From Pseudonocardiales bacterium (GTDB lineage: Bacteria; Actinomycetota; Actinomycetes; Mycobacteriales; Pseudonocardiaceae), in the NCBI GenBank assembly GCA_019247305.1, contig JAFAPC010000094.1, positions 1 through 64,000 on the forward strand: a DNA stretch of 64,000 nt, written 5' to 3'. A program made the position numbers and the translations under genes. Within the stretch, counting starts at the first letter, position 1. Every line of letters starts with the position of its first letter. The notes beneath the pieces were generated by a model. That model searched no databases. It saw nothing but the letters and a program-made list of their open reading frames with translations, and was not told where the DNA came from. Shown in pieces: positions 49,411-60,000 of the stretch.

Positions 49411-51140
49411 GCCTCCAGCGCCACTAAAGCGAAGGACTCACCGTCGATCCGCACGGCGTTCCCCACGGGGGTGGCCGCTGCGGAGTTGAACAGCACCTGC
49501 GTGGGCAGGCCATCGAGCGCTACGGTGGCCGGTGCTGGGCTCAGGTTGATCACCACCCGCAGCCTGCCGCGGTGCAGGACTAGCGTGCGGGCGTGCTCAT
49601 CCACGTCGACGCTCAGGGCATCCAGCCGAGGGTCGGACAGCTCTGGGTAGCGCTGTCGCAGCGAGATCAGGCTCTGGTAGGTGAGCATGAGGCTGGCGTG
49701 CGGCTCAGTATCAAGCTCGGACCAGTCCAGCTGGGAACGTCGAAAGCTCTGCTCGTCGTTCGGGTCGGGTACCTCCGTGTCGTCCCAGCCATGCTCGGTG
49801 AACTCGGCATAACGGCCGGCCTGGATGGCGTCGCGCAGCTGTTTCTCGGGCATGTAGGAGAAGAACTGGAACGGGGTGGTCGCGCCCCACTCCTCACCCA
49901 TGAAGATCATCGGCGTGTAGGGGGAGAACAGCACGAGTGCCGCGCCGCAGGCCAGCAGGCCCGGCGACAGGGTGGCCGAGATCCGGTCGCCGATGGCGCG
50001 GTTGCCCACCTGGTCGTGATTCTGTAGGTAGGCGATGAACTGCCAGCCGAGCAGGTGCGCGGTGTCCACTGGGCGGCCGTGGGTGCGCTGCCGGAAGCTT
50101 GACCAGCGCCCGTCATGGAAGAACGCGCTGCGCAGGGTGCGGGCCAGATCGGGCAGCGCGCCGAAGTCGGCGTAGTAGCCCTGCCGTTCCCCGGTCAGCG
50201 TGGCGTGTAGGCAATGGTGGATGTCGTCATCCCACTGCGCACTCAGCCCGTAGCCCCCGGCGGCCCGCGGGGTGATCAGCCGGGGGTCGTTGAGGTCGGA
50301 CTCAGCGATCAGCGACAGCGGCCGTCGCAGGTGCGCGGCCAGCGCGTCCACCTGGGCGGCCAGCTCCTCCAGCAGGTGGGTGGCCCGCGTGTCGCGCAGG
50401 GCGTGCACGGCATCCAGGCGTAGCCCGTCCACGTGGTAGTCGCGCAGCCACTCCAGCACGTTGTCGATGACGTAGCGGCGCACCTCGTCGGAATGCGGGC
50501 CGTCCAGGTTGAGCGTTGGGCCCCAGATGGTGCTCCCGGCGAAGTAGGGGCCGAAGCGGTCCAGGTACGCCCCGGATGGGCCAAGGTGGTTGTACACCAC
50601 GTCGAGAATCACGCCCAGCCCCATATTATGGCAGGCGTCCACGAAACGCTTGAAGGCCACCGGCCCGCCATAGTTCTCGGTGACGGCGTACCAGCCGACC
50701 CCGTCGTAACCCCAGTTGCGGGGCCCGTCGACGGCGTTGACCGGCATCACCTCGACCAGATCGACGCCCAGCTCAGCGAGGTGCTCCAGGTACTCGATCG
50801 CGGAGTCGAAGGTGCCGTCTGGGGTGAACGTCCCGATGTGCAGCTCGTAGAGCACGCTGCCCGCCAGCGCGCGGCCACTCCAGAGCTGGTCGGTCCAGCC
50901 AAAGGCGCGGTGGTCGTAGACCCGTGACGGCGCATGCACCCCATTCGGCTGCCACCGGGACCGCGGGTCCGGCAGCGGGGTGTCCTCCTCATCCAGCCGG
51001 AACGCGTAGTCGCTGCCGGGCCCGGCGCCGGGGACAGGGGCGCACCACCAACCGCCGGACGAACGCGTCATCTCGTACTCGGTGCCGTTCACCACGACCC
51101 GTACTCGCTTGCGCTGTGGGGCCCACACCGTGAAGTCCAT
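49395..51140 (-). CDS. treZ: Malto-oligosyltrehalose trehalohydrolase
   Basis: DGVGWYAVTENYGGPVAFKRFVDACHNMGLGVILDVVYNHLGPSG ... VDGLRLDAVHAL ... LIAESDLNDPRL; starts MDFTVWAPQRKRV. Confidence 0.9.
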   Translation of the reverse strand: MDFTVWAPQRKRVRVVVNGTEYEMTRSSGGWWCAPVPGAGPGSDYAFRLDEEDTPLPDPRSRWQPNGVHAPSRVYDHRAFGWTDQLWSGRALAGSVLYELHIGTFTPDGTFDSAIEYLEHLAELGVDLVEVMPVNAVDGPRNWGYDGVGWYAVTENYGGPVAFKRFVDACHNMGLGVILDVVYNHLGPSGAYLDRFGPYFAGSTIWGPTLNLDGPHSDEVRRYVIDNVLEWLRDYHVDGLRLDAVHALRDTRATHLLEELAAQVDALAAHLRRPLSLIAESDLNDPRLITPRAAGGYGLSAQWDDDIHHCLHATLTGERQGYYADFGALPDLARTLRSAFFHDGRWSSFRQRTHGRPVDTAHLLGWQFIAYLQNHDQVGNRAIGDRISATLSPGLLACGAALVLFSPYTPMIFMGEEWGATTPFQFFSYMPEKQLRDAIQAGRYAEFTEHGWDDTEVPDPNDEQSFRRSQLDWSELDTEPHASLMLTYQSLISLRQRYPELSDPRLDALSVDVDEHARTLVLHRGRLRVVINLSPAPATVALDGLPTQVLFNSAAATPVGNAVRIDGESFALVALEAQRKS

Positions 51141-51201
51141 AAGCACCGATCTTGTCAGGGTTGGGTGGCATTGTCTTGGCCATGACGATCGTGTCGTGGC
51201 C

Positions 51202-51816
51202 ATGACGACCGCGAGGGGGCAGCATGGGGGCGTGGCTACCGGGCTGGACGGGTTTGGCCTCGCGGGCGAGTTCACCGTCGAGGATCTTGAGCGGATGCCC
51301 GAGGACGGGCGCCGCTACGAGCTGCTCGACGGGGTACTCCTGGTGAGCCCGGCACCGGGAGTATGGCACCAGGAAGTAGTGCTTGCACTGGCAATCAGGC
51401 TTCGGGACGCGTGCCCGCCAGGATTGCACGTGGTCATCGCCCCGTTCGAGTGGCGCAGCAGCCGCCGGACCGCGCTGCAACCCGACGTGCTGGTCGCGCG
51501 GCACGCGGATCTGCTCGCCGTCGAGGGCGGGAAGTTCCTCGGAGCGCCTCCGGTGCTCGCCGTGGAGGTGCTCTCACCGAGTACCCGGCGGATCGATCGA
51601 TTATCGAAGCTGTCGGCCTACGAGGAAGCCGGTGTCGCCTCGTACTGGCTAGTTGATCCGGACCCGCAAGCACCCTCGTTGCACGCACTGGATCTGGTGG
51701 ACGGTCGCTATGTTGCGGTCGGGTGCCCCTCGGGGGAGCAGGCGTGGGACGCGCAGCGGCCGTTCCCCGTCACCATCCGCCCCACGGACCTCGTCGCCGG
51801 CCTGCGTCGAGACTGA
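51202..51816 (+). CDS. Uma2 (DUF820) family putative restriction endonuclease-fold protein, copy 1
   Basis: DLERMPEDGRRYELLDGVLLVSPAPGVWHQEV ... LQPDVLVARHADLL ... APPVLAVEVLSPSTRRIDRLSKLSAYEEAGVASYWLVDPD. Confidence 0.85.
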   Translation: MTTARGQHGGVATGLDGFGLAGEFTVEDLERMPEDGRRYELLDGVLLVSPAPGVWHQEVVLALAIRLRDACPPGLHVVIAPFEWRSSRRTALQPDVLVARHADLLAVEGGKFLGAPPVLAVEVLSPSTRRIDRLSKLSAYEEAGVASYWLVDPDPQAPSLHALDLVDGRYVAVGCPSGEQAWDAQRPFPVTIRPTDLVAGLRRD

Positions 51817-51823
51817 CGGTGCG

Positions 51824-53218
51824 CTACGTGCCGCGCGGCGCGAGCGCCATGATGTCCTCGGCGGTGATCGCCAGCACATCAGGGGGGACGTTGTCGACGC
51901 GCTCGCGGGCGCACAACACCAGCCGCACTGTTGCCGGGTCAGCTTCAGGCACCGCGCTGACCTTCGCGGTGAGCGCGCGGATTATCCGGGTAGCGTCCAT
52001 CCGGGCGGCCCACTTCGCCTCGCCGACGAGGACGGGGACCCGGGCTCGCCCGGCCAGAGCCACCGCATCGATCTCCACTGTGCCGTCCGCGGACCACCAG
52101 GGACCGACCGCGACAATGCCGTCACCGAACTTGCCCTGCGCAGCCAGAACACGCAGGTGCGTCCGGAACATCTCCTCCCAGCGGGGGCCGAGGAGCTCAG
52201 GCAAGCTCTCGAGGAGCACCGGCAGGATGGCCTCTCCGAGCCCACGCTCGATCTCCGCGCGGAATCGGGCGAGCACTTGCAGCCAAAACGCGAGGAAGTT
52301 GTCTGCCACCCGGTAGTGGACACGTCGAGATCGTTCGGTATCAGTAACGGGGACCACCCGTTCCACCAACCGCAGCGCGATGAGCCGCTCCAGCGTGCGG
52401 GTCGGCTCGGCGCGCAGCGCATCCTTGATCTCACCATGTTTGGTCCGTCCCGCCGCGATCGCATGCAGCACCGCCGAGGGATATTCGCCCCGTTCGGTCT
52501 CGGTCGCCAGCACTAGCTGCCCCTCGGTGAGCAGCGGCGCACCGGGGCGGCAGGCGAGTCGCAGCAGGTTGCTCGCCAGGTCGGCGTCCTGGTCCCACCA
52601 CGACAAGTACAGGGGCATCCCCCCGAGCAGCCCGTAGACGGTGGCCCGGTCCGTGGCGGACAGTCGGGGAAGCAGCAGCGCCGCCTCGGCCGGCTGGAAC
52701 GGATGCACCTGGAGGGACAGCCCAAAACGGCCGTAGAGCGGGGCCCGTTGCTCCTGGAGGGCCTCCATGTGCCGGACCGCCGACCCGCACAACAGCAGAC
52801 GCAGCCGGGTGCGCCCAGCGGCCCGATCCAGGAAGGCACGGAGCACCCCGGGTAACTCCGGTGAGGTCAGCGTCAGCTCCGGGAACTCGTCCAGCACCAC
52901 AAGCAGGGTCTCGTCAGCGGCCAGCTGGGCGAGTCCGTCGAACGCATCATCCCAGTCGGCGTAGGGACGGGCGAGCAGGTCCCGAAGCTGGTGCGGGGCC
53001 ACCCGGTGCACTTGCCGGGACAGTTGCGCCAGCTCGCCGCCAGCTGGCCGGCCCGCCCCCGTGTGGAACACCGTGCGGCGATCGGCGGCGAAGTGCTGCA
53101 CCAGGGCGGTCTTGCCGACCCTGCGCCGCCCCCAGACCACGGCGGCTGGCGAGTCGCTGCGCCACCAGCGCTCCAGCGCCGAGAGCTCCTCATGCCGGTT
53201 GACGAACATGACCCCCAT
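51824..53218 (-). CDS. Archaeal-type AAA ATPase with DUF234-like C-terminal nuclease-fold domain
   Basis: FVNRHEELSALERWW..VVWGRRRVGKTALVQHF ... LLVVLDEFPEL ... EIDAVALAGRARVPVLVGEAKWAAR. Confidence 0.8.
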   Translation of the reverse strand: MGVMFVNRHEELSALERWWRSDSPAAVVWGRRRVGKTALVQHFAADRRTVFHTGAGRPAGGELAQLSRQVHRVAPHQLRDLLARPYADWDDAFDGLAQLAADETLLVVLDEFPELTLTSPELPGVLRAFLDRAAGRTRLRLLLCGSAVRHMEALQEQRAPLYGRFGLSLQVHPFQPAEAALLLPRLSATDRATVYGLLGGMPLYLSWWDQDADLASNLLRLACRPGAPLLTEGQLVLATETERGEYPSAVLHAIAAGRTKHGEIKDALRAEPTRTLERLIALRLVERVVPVTDTERSRRVHYRVADNFLAFWLQVLARFRAEIERGLGEAILPVLLESLPELLGPRWEEMFRTHLRVLAAQGKFGDGIVAVGPWWSADGTVEIDAVALAGRARVPVLVGEAKWAARMDATRIIRALTAKVSAVPEADPATVRLVLCARERVDNVPPDVLAITAEDIMALAPRGT

Positions 53219-53359
53219 TCCACGCCTTCTGTCACTAGCAGTCGACGTAACTTACGCCAACCGTTAGTTGTCGCGTTTCGCGGGCCGGTCGGCTCGGAGC
53301 GGCAGCCGCCGGAAGACAACTTTCCGATCTTGTCAGGGTTGGGTGGCATTGTCTTGGCC

Positions 53360-54084
53360 ATGACTACAGCGAGGGAGCAGCATGGGGGCATGGCTACCGG
53401 GGTGGACGGGTTCGGCCTCGCGGGGGAGTTCACTGTCGAGGATCTTGAGCGGATGCCTGAGGACGGGCGCCGCTACGAGTTGCTGGACGGGATACTCCTG
53501 GTGAGCCCGGTGCCGGGCTATGGCATCAGGAGGCTGCGGGGACGCTGTACCGGCTGCTCTACCACGCATGCCCGCCGGAGTTGCACGTGGTGATCGCGCC
53601 GTTCGAGTGGCGGCGTGGGCGCAGGACCGCATTGCAGCCGGACGTGCTGGTGGCCCGTCGGGACGATCTGTTGGCCGTTGGCAGCAGTGGGTTTCTGGGG
53701 CAACCTCCGGTGCTGGCCGTGGAGGTGCTCTCGCCGAGTAGCCAGCGGATTGATCGGCTGTCGAAGCTGTCGGTCTACGAGGAAGCCGGTGTCGCCTCGT
53801 ACTGGCTCGTTGACCCAGACCCGCAAGCGCCCTCGTTGCACGCACTGGATCTGGTGGACGGCAGTTATGTCGGCGTCGGGTGTCCCTCCGGGGAGCGGGC
53901 CTGGGAAGCGCAGCGCCCGTTCCCCGTCACCATCCGCCCCGCAGACCTCGTCGCCGGCCTGCGTCGAACCGTGACCGTGCATGGTCCATCGCTGGACCTC
54001 GGCAGGCCATTCTTGGCGCCTTCACCGAGGATGCCGGAGGGCTGGATCGGCCTCGGATGCGCAGGCGCTGACCCGCACGGCTAA
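53360..54084 (+). pseudogene. Uma2 copy 2, frameshifted
   Basis: MTTAREQHGGMATGVDGFGLAGEFTVEDLERMPEDGRRYELLDGILLVSPVPG then 1-nt deletion relative to copy 1 (ccgggctatgg vs ccgggagtatgg); rest LHVVIAPFEWRRGRRTALQPDVLVARRDDLL... in another frame. Confidence 0.85.
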
Positions 54085-54098
54085 TCCTCGGTCGGGCG

Positions 54099-57000
54099 TT
54101 ATCCAAGGCGGTAGACCCTCCGCAGCGTCTCAGTACACACGTCGTCGAGTTCAGGCATGTCCGGAATAGCCGCGTCGACGAAGGCGAAGTGGACCGTGCG
54201 CCGAGATGTGGGGTCTTGGACTGCCTGGGCCAGAGCGGTGATGATCGTTTGCCGGACCCGTTTCGGGGTGACGGTGTTCTCGCCGATCTCGCCCAGCAAC
54301 TGAGCGGCGGCCCAGGCAGTGGTGACGCTCGGCCCGACCAGCGCACTCACCAGGTCGTCGATGAGGCTGCTATCGACGCTGCGCAGCCGGGTGATGGCTT
54401 CAAGGGCCGCTTGCCGGACGGTTGGCGCGGTGTCGCGCAGCATCTGCCGCAGAGCTTGCAGCACGATCGGTGAGCCGTGTCTCAGCACTCCGAGAAGATC
54501 GGCCGCAGCTGCCCGGCCAGGGAAGCTGTTGTGGTGCAGCCCCGCCTGGGCCAGCAGGCGGCTGAGGGTCTCCTTGTCCAGGTGGTTTATAGTGTCGTCC
54601 GCTTTGTCTGCGTGCTGGCGGAAGGTGTCGGGGTTCGTCTGGGCCGCAGCGGCGAGTGCCTCCAGGACACAGCTGCATTCCGTGGAGCCGCAGTCGTCCT
54701 GCGGCGCTCGGGCCAGCAAATCACGGGCCCACATCGTGAGCAGGCCGGTCCACGGCCAGTTGGACTGTCTTGGTCGCCGACGGTAGGTCTGGAAGACTGA
54801 GATAGCTAGTGCGGTATGGTTGAACTCGGCTATGTAGGATGCACCGAGCCGGTGCAGGGCGCTGCGCAGCTGGGCCTCATCGCTCATTGCCAGAATCGCG
54901 CCGAGGGTCGTCCCCACCTCATCCCACAGCGCCCGGGAGGCCCGCAGGCCGCTATCTCGATCCAGGGTGCCGTCGGTCGCGGCGAGCGCGTCGCCCGCTG
55001 CGGCGAACACGTCCGCTATTTGCACTGGCAGGACCCGCACGGCGCGTAGTGGCTCCGGATCGATGGCGCGCAGCGTTGAGTGCAGCGTTGCCCAGCGCTT
55101 CCAGCCGATCTGTAACTTCCCTGCGGACGTCGTGAAGTCGCCGTCACTGTCGGTGGACTGGTACAGCATGTGGGCGCAGGCGATCAGGATCAGGCGTTGC
55201 AGCGGCGGGCTAGCGTGCCGCAGCCGGTCCAGCATGAGCGTCCAGACTGGTGTCGTCGCCCAGTGAATGCCGCTGATGATCCAGGATGCGACTGGGCCCG
55301 ACTCGTCGTCCTGTTCCACCGCGTCGCACCAGGCGGACAGCGCCTCCGGATCATCGTGCAGGAGCCTTTGGCAGTGCCAGGTGAACACCAGCGCCGCGCC
55401 TGGGGCGGACCAGTTTTGATCGTGGGCGAACTGGGCAAGCTGGGCGACTGCTGTCGCTCCCATGCCGGTCACCGAGACGCACACGCCGCCTGGTCCGCCG
55501 GGGAGGACACAGTTTCGGGCCCTGGCTCTGAGCAGGTCGTCCTCGGCGAGCAGCAGTTCGGTGATCGGGGTGGCGGTCTCGGCACTGAGGCCGGCGCGCT
55601 CGGCCAGCAGCAGCGCCGCGATCTGCCGGACCGCTGCCGCGGGGTGGGCAAGCCAGCAGCGCACGGTCGGCTCGGCGTCGTAGTCCATGCGTACCAGCCG
55701 GCTGAGCAGCGGGCTCAGGCACTTCGACCCGGCCAAGGCCAAGGCCGCGGCGATGCTCCGCGCCACGGGCCCGGTGCACTGGATGACCGGCTCGGTCTGC
55801 ACCTCGAGAACCCGCCGGACCGTGCCGGGTGAGGGCTCGGCGGCCAGAGCCCGCCAGACCTCGGCGACTTGGTCCTGCTGGCTGGCCCGCACCAGGTTAG
55901 TGGCGCGAGCGTAGAGCGCGACGGGGACGAACGCCTGCACCAGGGTCTCATTGCCGCCGCAAAGGGTCGGCAGATGTGCAGCGATCGCGGTGCCCCAGCG
56001 GCCCAGGACATGCGCGGACTCCTGGTCGGACGTGGCGATCCCGGCCAGCAGCCCCTCGATCGCGGCCTGGCAGGCCGGTCGGTCGGGGAACATCTCGCGG
56101 CTGAGCCGGAGCAGTTCGAGCTGCTCGGCGCGGGAGCCGATCAGCCGGATTCGGTCAAGCGCGGCGATGGCCAGGTCGTCGAGCGCCTCAGCGGGCACGA
56201 AGCGGGTCAGCCTGAGCAGGGCCCGAGCCCCGGCGGCAGGGTCTGCGATCGAGCTTGCCAGGTTCCGGCAGGCGGACACGTGCCGCGTGCGGTCCTGCGC
56301 CGGACCGAGCAGCGCGAGCCGCTCGCGCAGCTGGAACGCTTGCACCGAGTCGGAAACCTCGCCGATGCACTGTTTCGCCTCCCGGAGCGCTGCGCGACGG
56401 CCGGCCGGAAAGAGTTCCGCGATGCGCAGCAAGGCCCGGCCGCGGTGCCACGGGTCTTCCACGGCGCAGGCCACCTCGTACAGGTGGTCGACGCGCTGCG
56501 GCACCTCAGCCAGGTGATCATCGAGGTAAGTGATGTACGCCAGGAGCGCATCCTTGTCCTGGCCCCAGAAACGCGCCCAAAGGATGACGGACACTTCGAC
56601 TGCGACGTCCGGATTTTCCGCGAACAAGAGCTGGAATAGGTGCCCGACTTGCCAGCCCAAGATGGCGCCCATCTCCGTCGGCAGGTTTACCAGCTGGTCT
56701 AGGACAGCCAGCGGGATATCAGCCTCGCCACGGTAGGGAAACGCCAGCGGGTCGGATGGCCACCAGTGGGCGTACCGGCGGTAGCCGTTGTTCCAGGCAG
56801 AACCCTGGGCGTTGAGCGCGGCGAGCATCATCGGGCCCGGATACTGGGTCGCGGCGTCAGCGAAGTTCTTCGCGTCGTAACCGGGATCCTCCGCCCAGCC
56901 GCCGATGCGCTGGGCTATCTCCTCGGTCAGCACCCGGGCTCGATGGCGTTCGGGCATGTCGTCAAGTTCTGCGAACAGGCTGATCGGGCGAGCGCCGACC

Positions 57001-60000
57001 ATGTGGAGGACTTTCGTCAGTGCGGCGGCCAGCAGTTCCCAGTTCTCGGCCGTGAGGTTCGCGGCGGTCCTGGCCAGCGCTGTCGCCGCGTGCGGCGCGG
57101 CGCGTACCGCTGCGTCAGCCAGGCCCGGGATCAAGGCGGCGATCCGCCGCGCGGCCAGCTCGGTCGCGGGCGAGCGATTCGCCAGGGCTGCACTGGCTGG
57201 GTGCCCCAGCGCCCAGAGCGCGAGCAACGCGTCGGCGCTATGCATGGTGTCGTCGGCGCTCAGCGACGTGTGCAGCGACCTGGTCAGCGCCGCTAGGTCG
57301 TCGTCACGCAGCGCCCGGACGATCTGCCGGGTCAGCGGAGAGTCGCGGGTGATCGCCGCCGCGTCGAACTGCGGCGGGGCGGCGAACCTGCGCGTGATCT
57401 CCTCGCCCTCCGTCTTGTGGTACTTGGCCATCTCGAGGTCAGGATCCTCACGTCCCCAGCGGGGGGCGAAGTAGGCCGCGAACTCACTGCGCGAGGTGTC
57501 CTCGAGCCGCAGGTAACCAGACCTGCGCTCGAATTCGTCCAGCGCGGCTGTGGCCCCGAGGTTCCAGCAGCCGCCATAGACGGTGAGCATCAGCGAGAGC
57601 CACCGCGGGCTGCGGCGGATCTGGTCGACCAGGTCGGGTTCGGCCCGCAGCGTCTCCCGCATGGCGAGGATTCCGGTGCCCCAGGCCGGAGCCAGCCGGG
57701 ACTGCGGCGTCCCATCCTGGGGAAATGTTGCGGGAGAGACCATCAGCCCCAGCGTCTCGGTGATGGGGGAGCCCAGCTCGTGCCGGTCCCAGCGCGGGGC
57801 AGCGTTCATCAGAGCCACCCCCAGAGCCGGGCTGGTCGCGTCGAGGCTGCGGATCAGCCGGGCTGCGGCGCACGGCAGGGCTGGGTCGCCGTCGGCCGAC
57901 TGGTCGAGCGCCGTGATCAGGACGGCGTCGACATGCCCGGCGTGCTCGCCGGTGCGCAGCGTGGCCAGTGCGGTTTCGAGCAGTTCGCGCACTCTGGGCA
58001 GGCGCTGATTGCGGGACAGCAGGCTGTAACTGGTCAGCAACTGCCGGGCGGTGCGCTGCACGACCTGGGCGGGCACGTTGGTCATCTGCGGCACGGCGGC
58101 CGCCAGCAGCAGCGCTGTTTCCGGGAAGAGCTGTGCCAGCGGGCCGTCTTGGGCCAGCAGGTTTTTTACCAGGTCGGCCATCTCTTCCTGGTGCTCCAGG
58201 TTCATCAGGCCGATGGCCATGAGAATCGGTTCGCGCCACCGGGGATCTCCCAGGTGCTCCAGAACCCGGCTCGCCCGCTGCGCGGAGTCGGCAATCAGGT
58301 GCCGCGCGGCCAGGAACTCCTGGAAGCTCTGGTGCGCGAAACGGAACGCCTCCGGCCCGCTTTCCACCAGCAGTCCCAGCTCGACCGCCATGATCTTCAG
58401 TAGCGAGTCCACGGCGGCGCGCAGTTTCGGGCTGGGAGGCTCCGGGTCGGTCCCCTCAATACGGGCCACCTCGGCCAGCAGCCGACTGCGGAACTCCGGC
58501 GACCGGATAACCCCGTTCGGCTTGGTCTCATGGATGTGCGCGGCGACAGCCGGCAGTGCGTCGAGAATGGCGTGGTAATGCTCCTCGCTGTAGGTGCCGC
58601 TCAGCCGCAGGGACCAGACCTTGGCCAGCGTTTGGACCGCCGACTGATACACCTCGACCCGCTGGGACGGCAAGGTGTTGCCCTGGTTCAGGAACACGCT
58701 GACGATCACTCCGGCCAGCAGCGGATTAGTGGCCAGGCCGCGCACGTAGTGATTCTCTGGCAGGCCGAGCAGGCCGAGCAGTTCCTGGGCGGCCTGCTCG
58801 GCGGCCTGCGGATCAGCGGGCGCGTTCCGCTGGCGGGCCAGCTCCGCGAGTACCTCTGCGAGTCGATGGTGCACGAACACCTCAAGGGCGGGGTCCGTCA
58901 TCGCCTCGATAGTCACCTGGGTGAGGTCGGCCGGCAGCGGGGCGAGCTGGTATCCCGCAATCCGGCTGGTGGTGATCAGCTTGTTCGACACCGACACCGA
59001 CACCGACACCGACGGCACATCGCGGACCCAGGTGTTGATGAACTCTGTGACCGCGTCCGCCATCGGAACCCGCTCCGCGGCCGGGACCTGGTCGAGCCCG
59101 TCCAGGAGGACTAGGGCGCGGTGCTCCCGCAGGGCTGCGCCGAACAGCTGGGCGAGGATCTCCGGCGGAATCGGCATGCCCTTGCCATAACCGGCCACAT
59201 CGTCCCGCCACAGCGGACGGCGCTTGTCCCAGGAATGGTGGCCGAGGAACTCCAGCAGGGTGCGCCGCTGGCCGGGCGGGCAGTGCTGACAATCGGCCGC
59301 ATAGTCGCCGATGCCCACCAGAATGGGCAGCAACGGCGTGCCGAGGACGAAGGGCTCATCGCCAGCGGAGACGTCCATCAGGGCGCCGGGGACACTGACC
59401 ACAGTGTCCCCGGCTATCAGGGCCTTGGCATGCAGCAGGGCCAGCCAGCGCATGATCGTGGTCTTGCCGCTGCCCGGGTCGCCCAAGATCACCGCTTCGC
59501 GGTCGCGGCGGTAGAGTTGCCCGATAGTGAGCACCTCGTCGCCGTCGGCCTGGTAGCGCTTGAGCCCCGCGGGGACCCCGAAGTAGTCCGCGACCGGCAG
59601 ATCGGAGGCGAGCTGCCAGCGGGACGGGTTCTCCTCGGCGGCCAGATCCCGGGCAGAGCGTTCCCCGTACAGTTCCCGCCACAGGTTGTCCCTGGCCGCC
59701 TCCCGCTCGTCGGCGCTGCTGTAATCGACCTTGAGCCCGACGTATACGCGCTCAAGGTCGATTTTCATCGCCCCGCGGCTCTTCGCCAGACCGGTGACGG
59801 TGAGCCGCTCGTGCATCTGGACCACCCAGGCCAGGTAACTCCTGGCGGCCTCAGCGAGTACCTCCGGCGGGAACGGGTTGTCCCCTGCTATCAGCTCGCT
59901 GGGGCTGGCCGGCAGGCCGATCAGCGCCGTGAGCTCGGCCATCCGATTTGGGGACAGCTTCCTGTACCACTGATCAATCGGGCTCGCGGTGAGCGTACCT

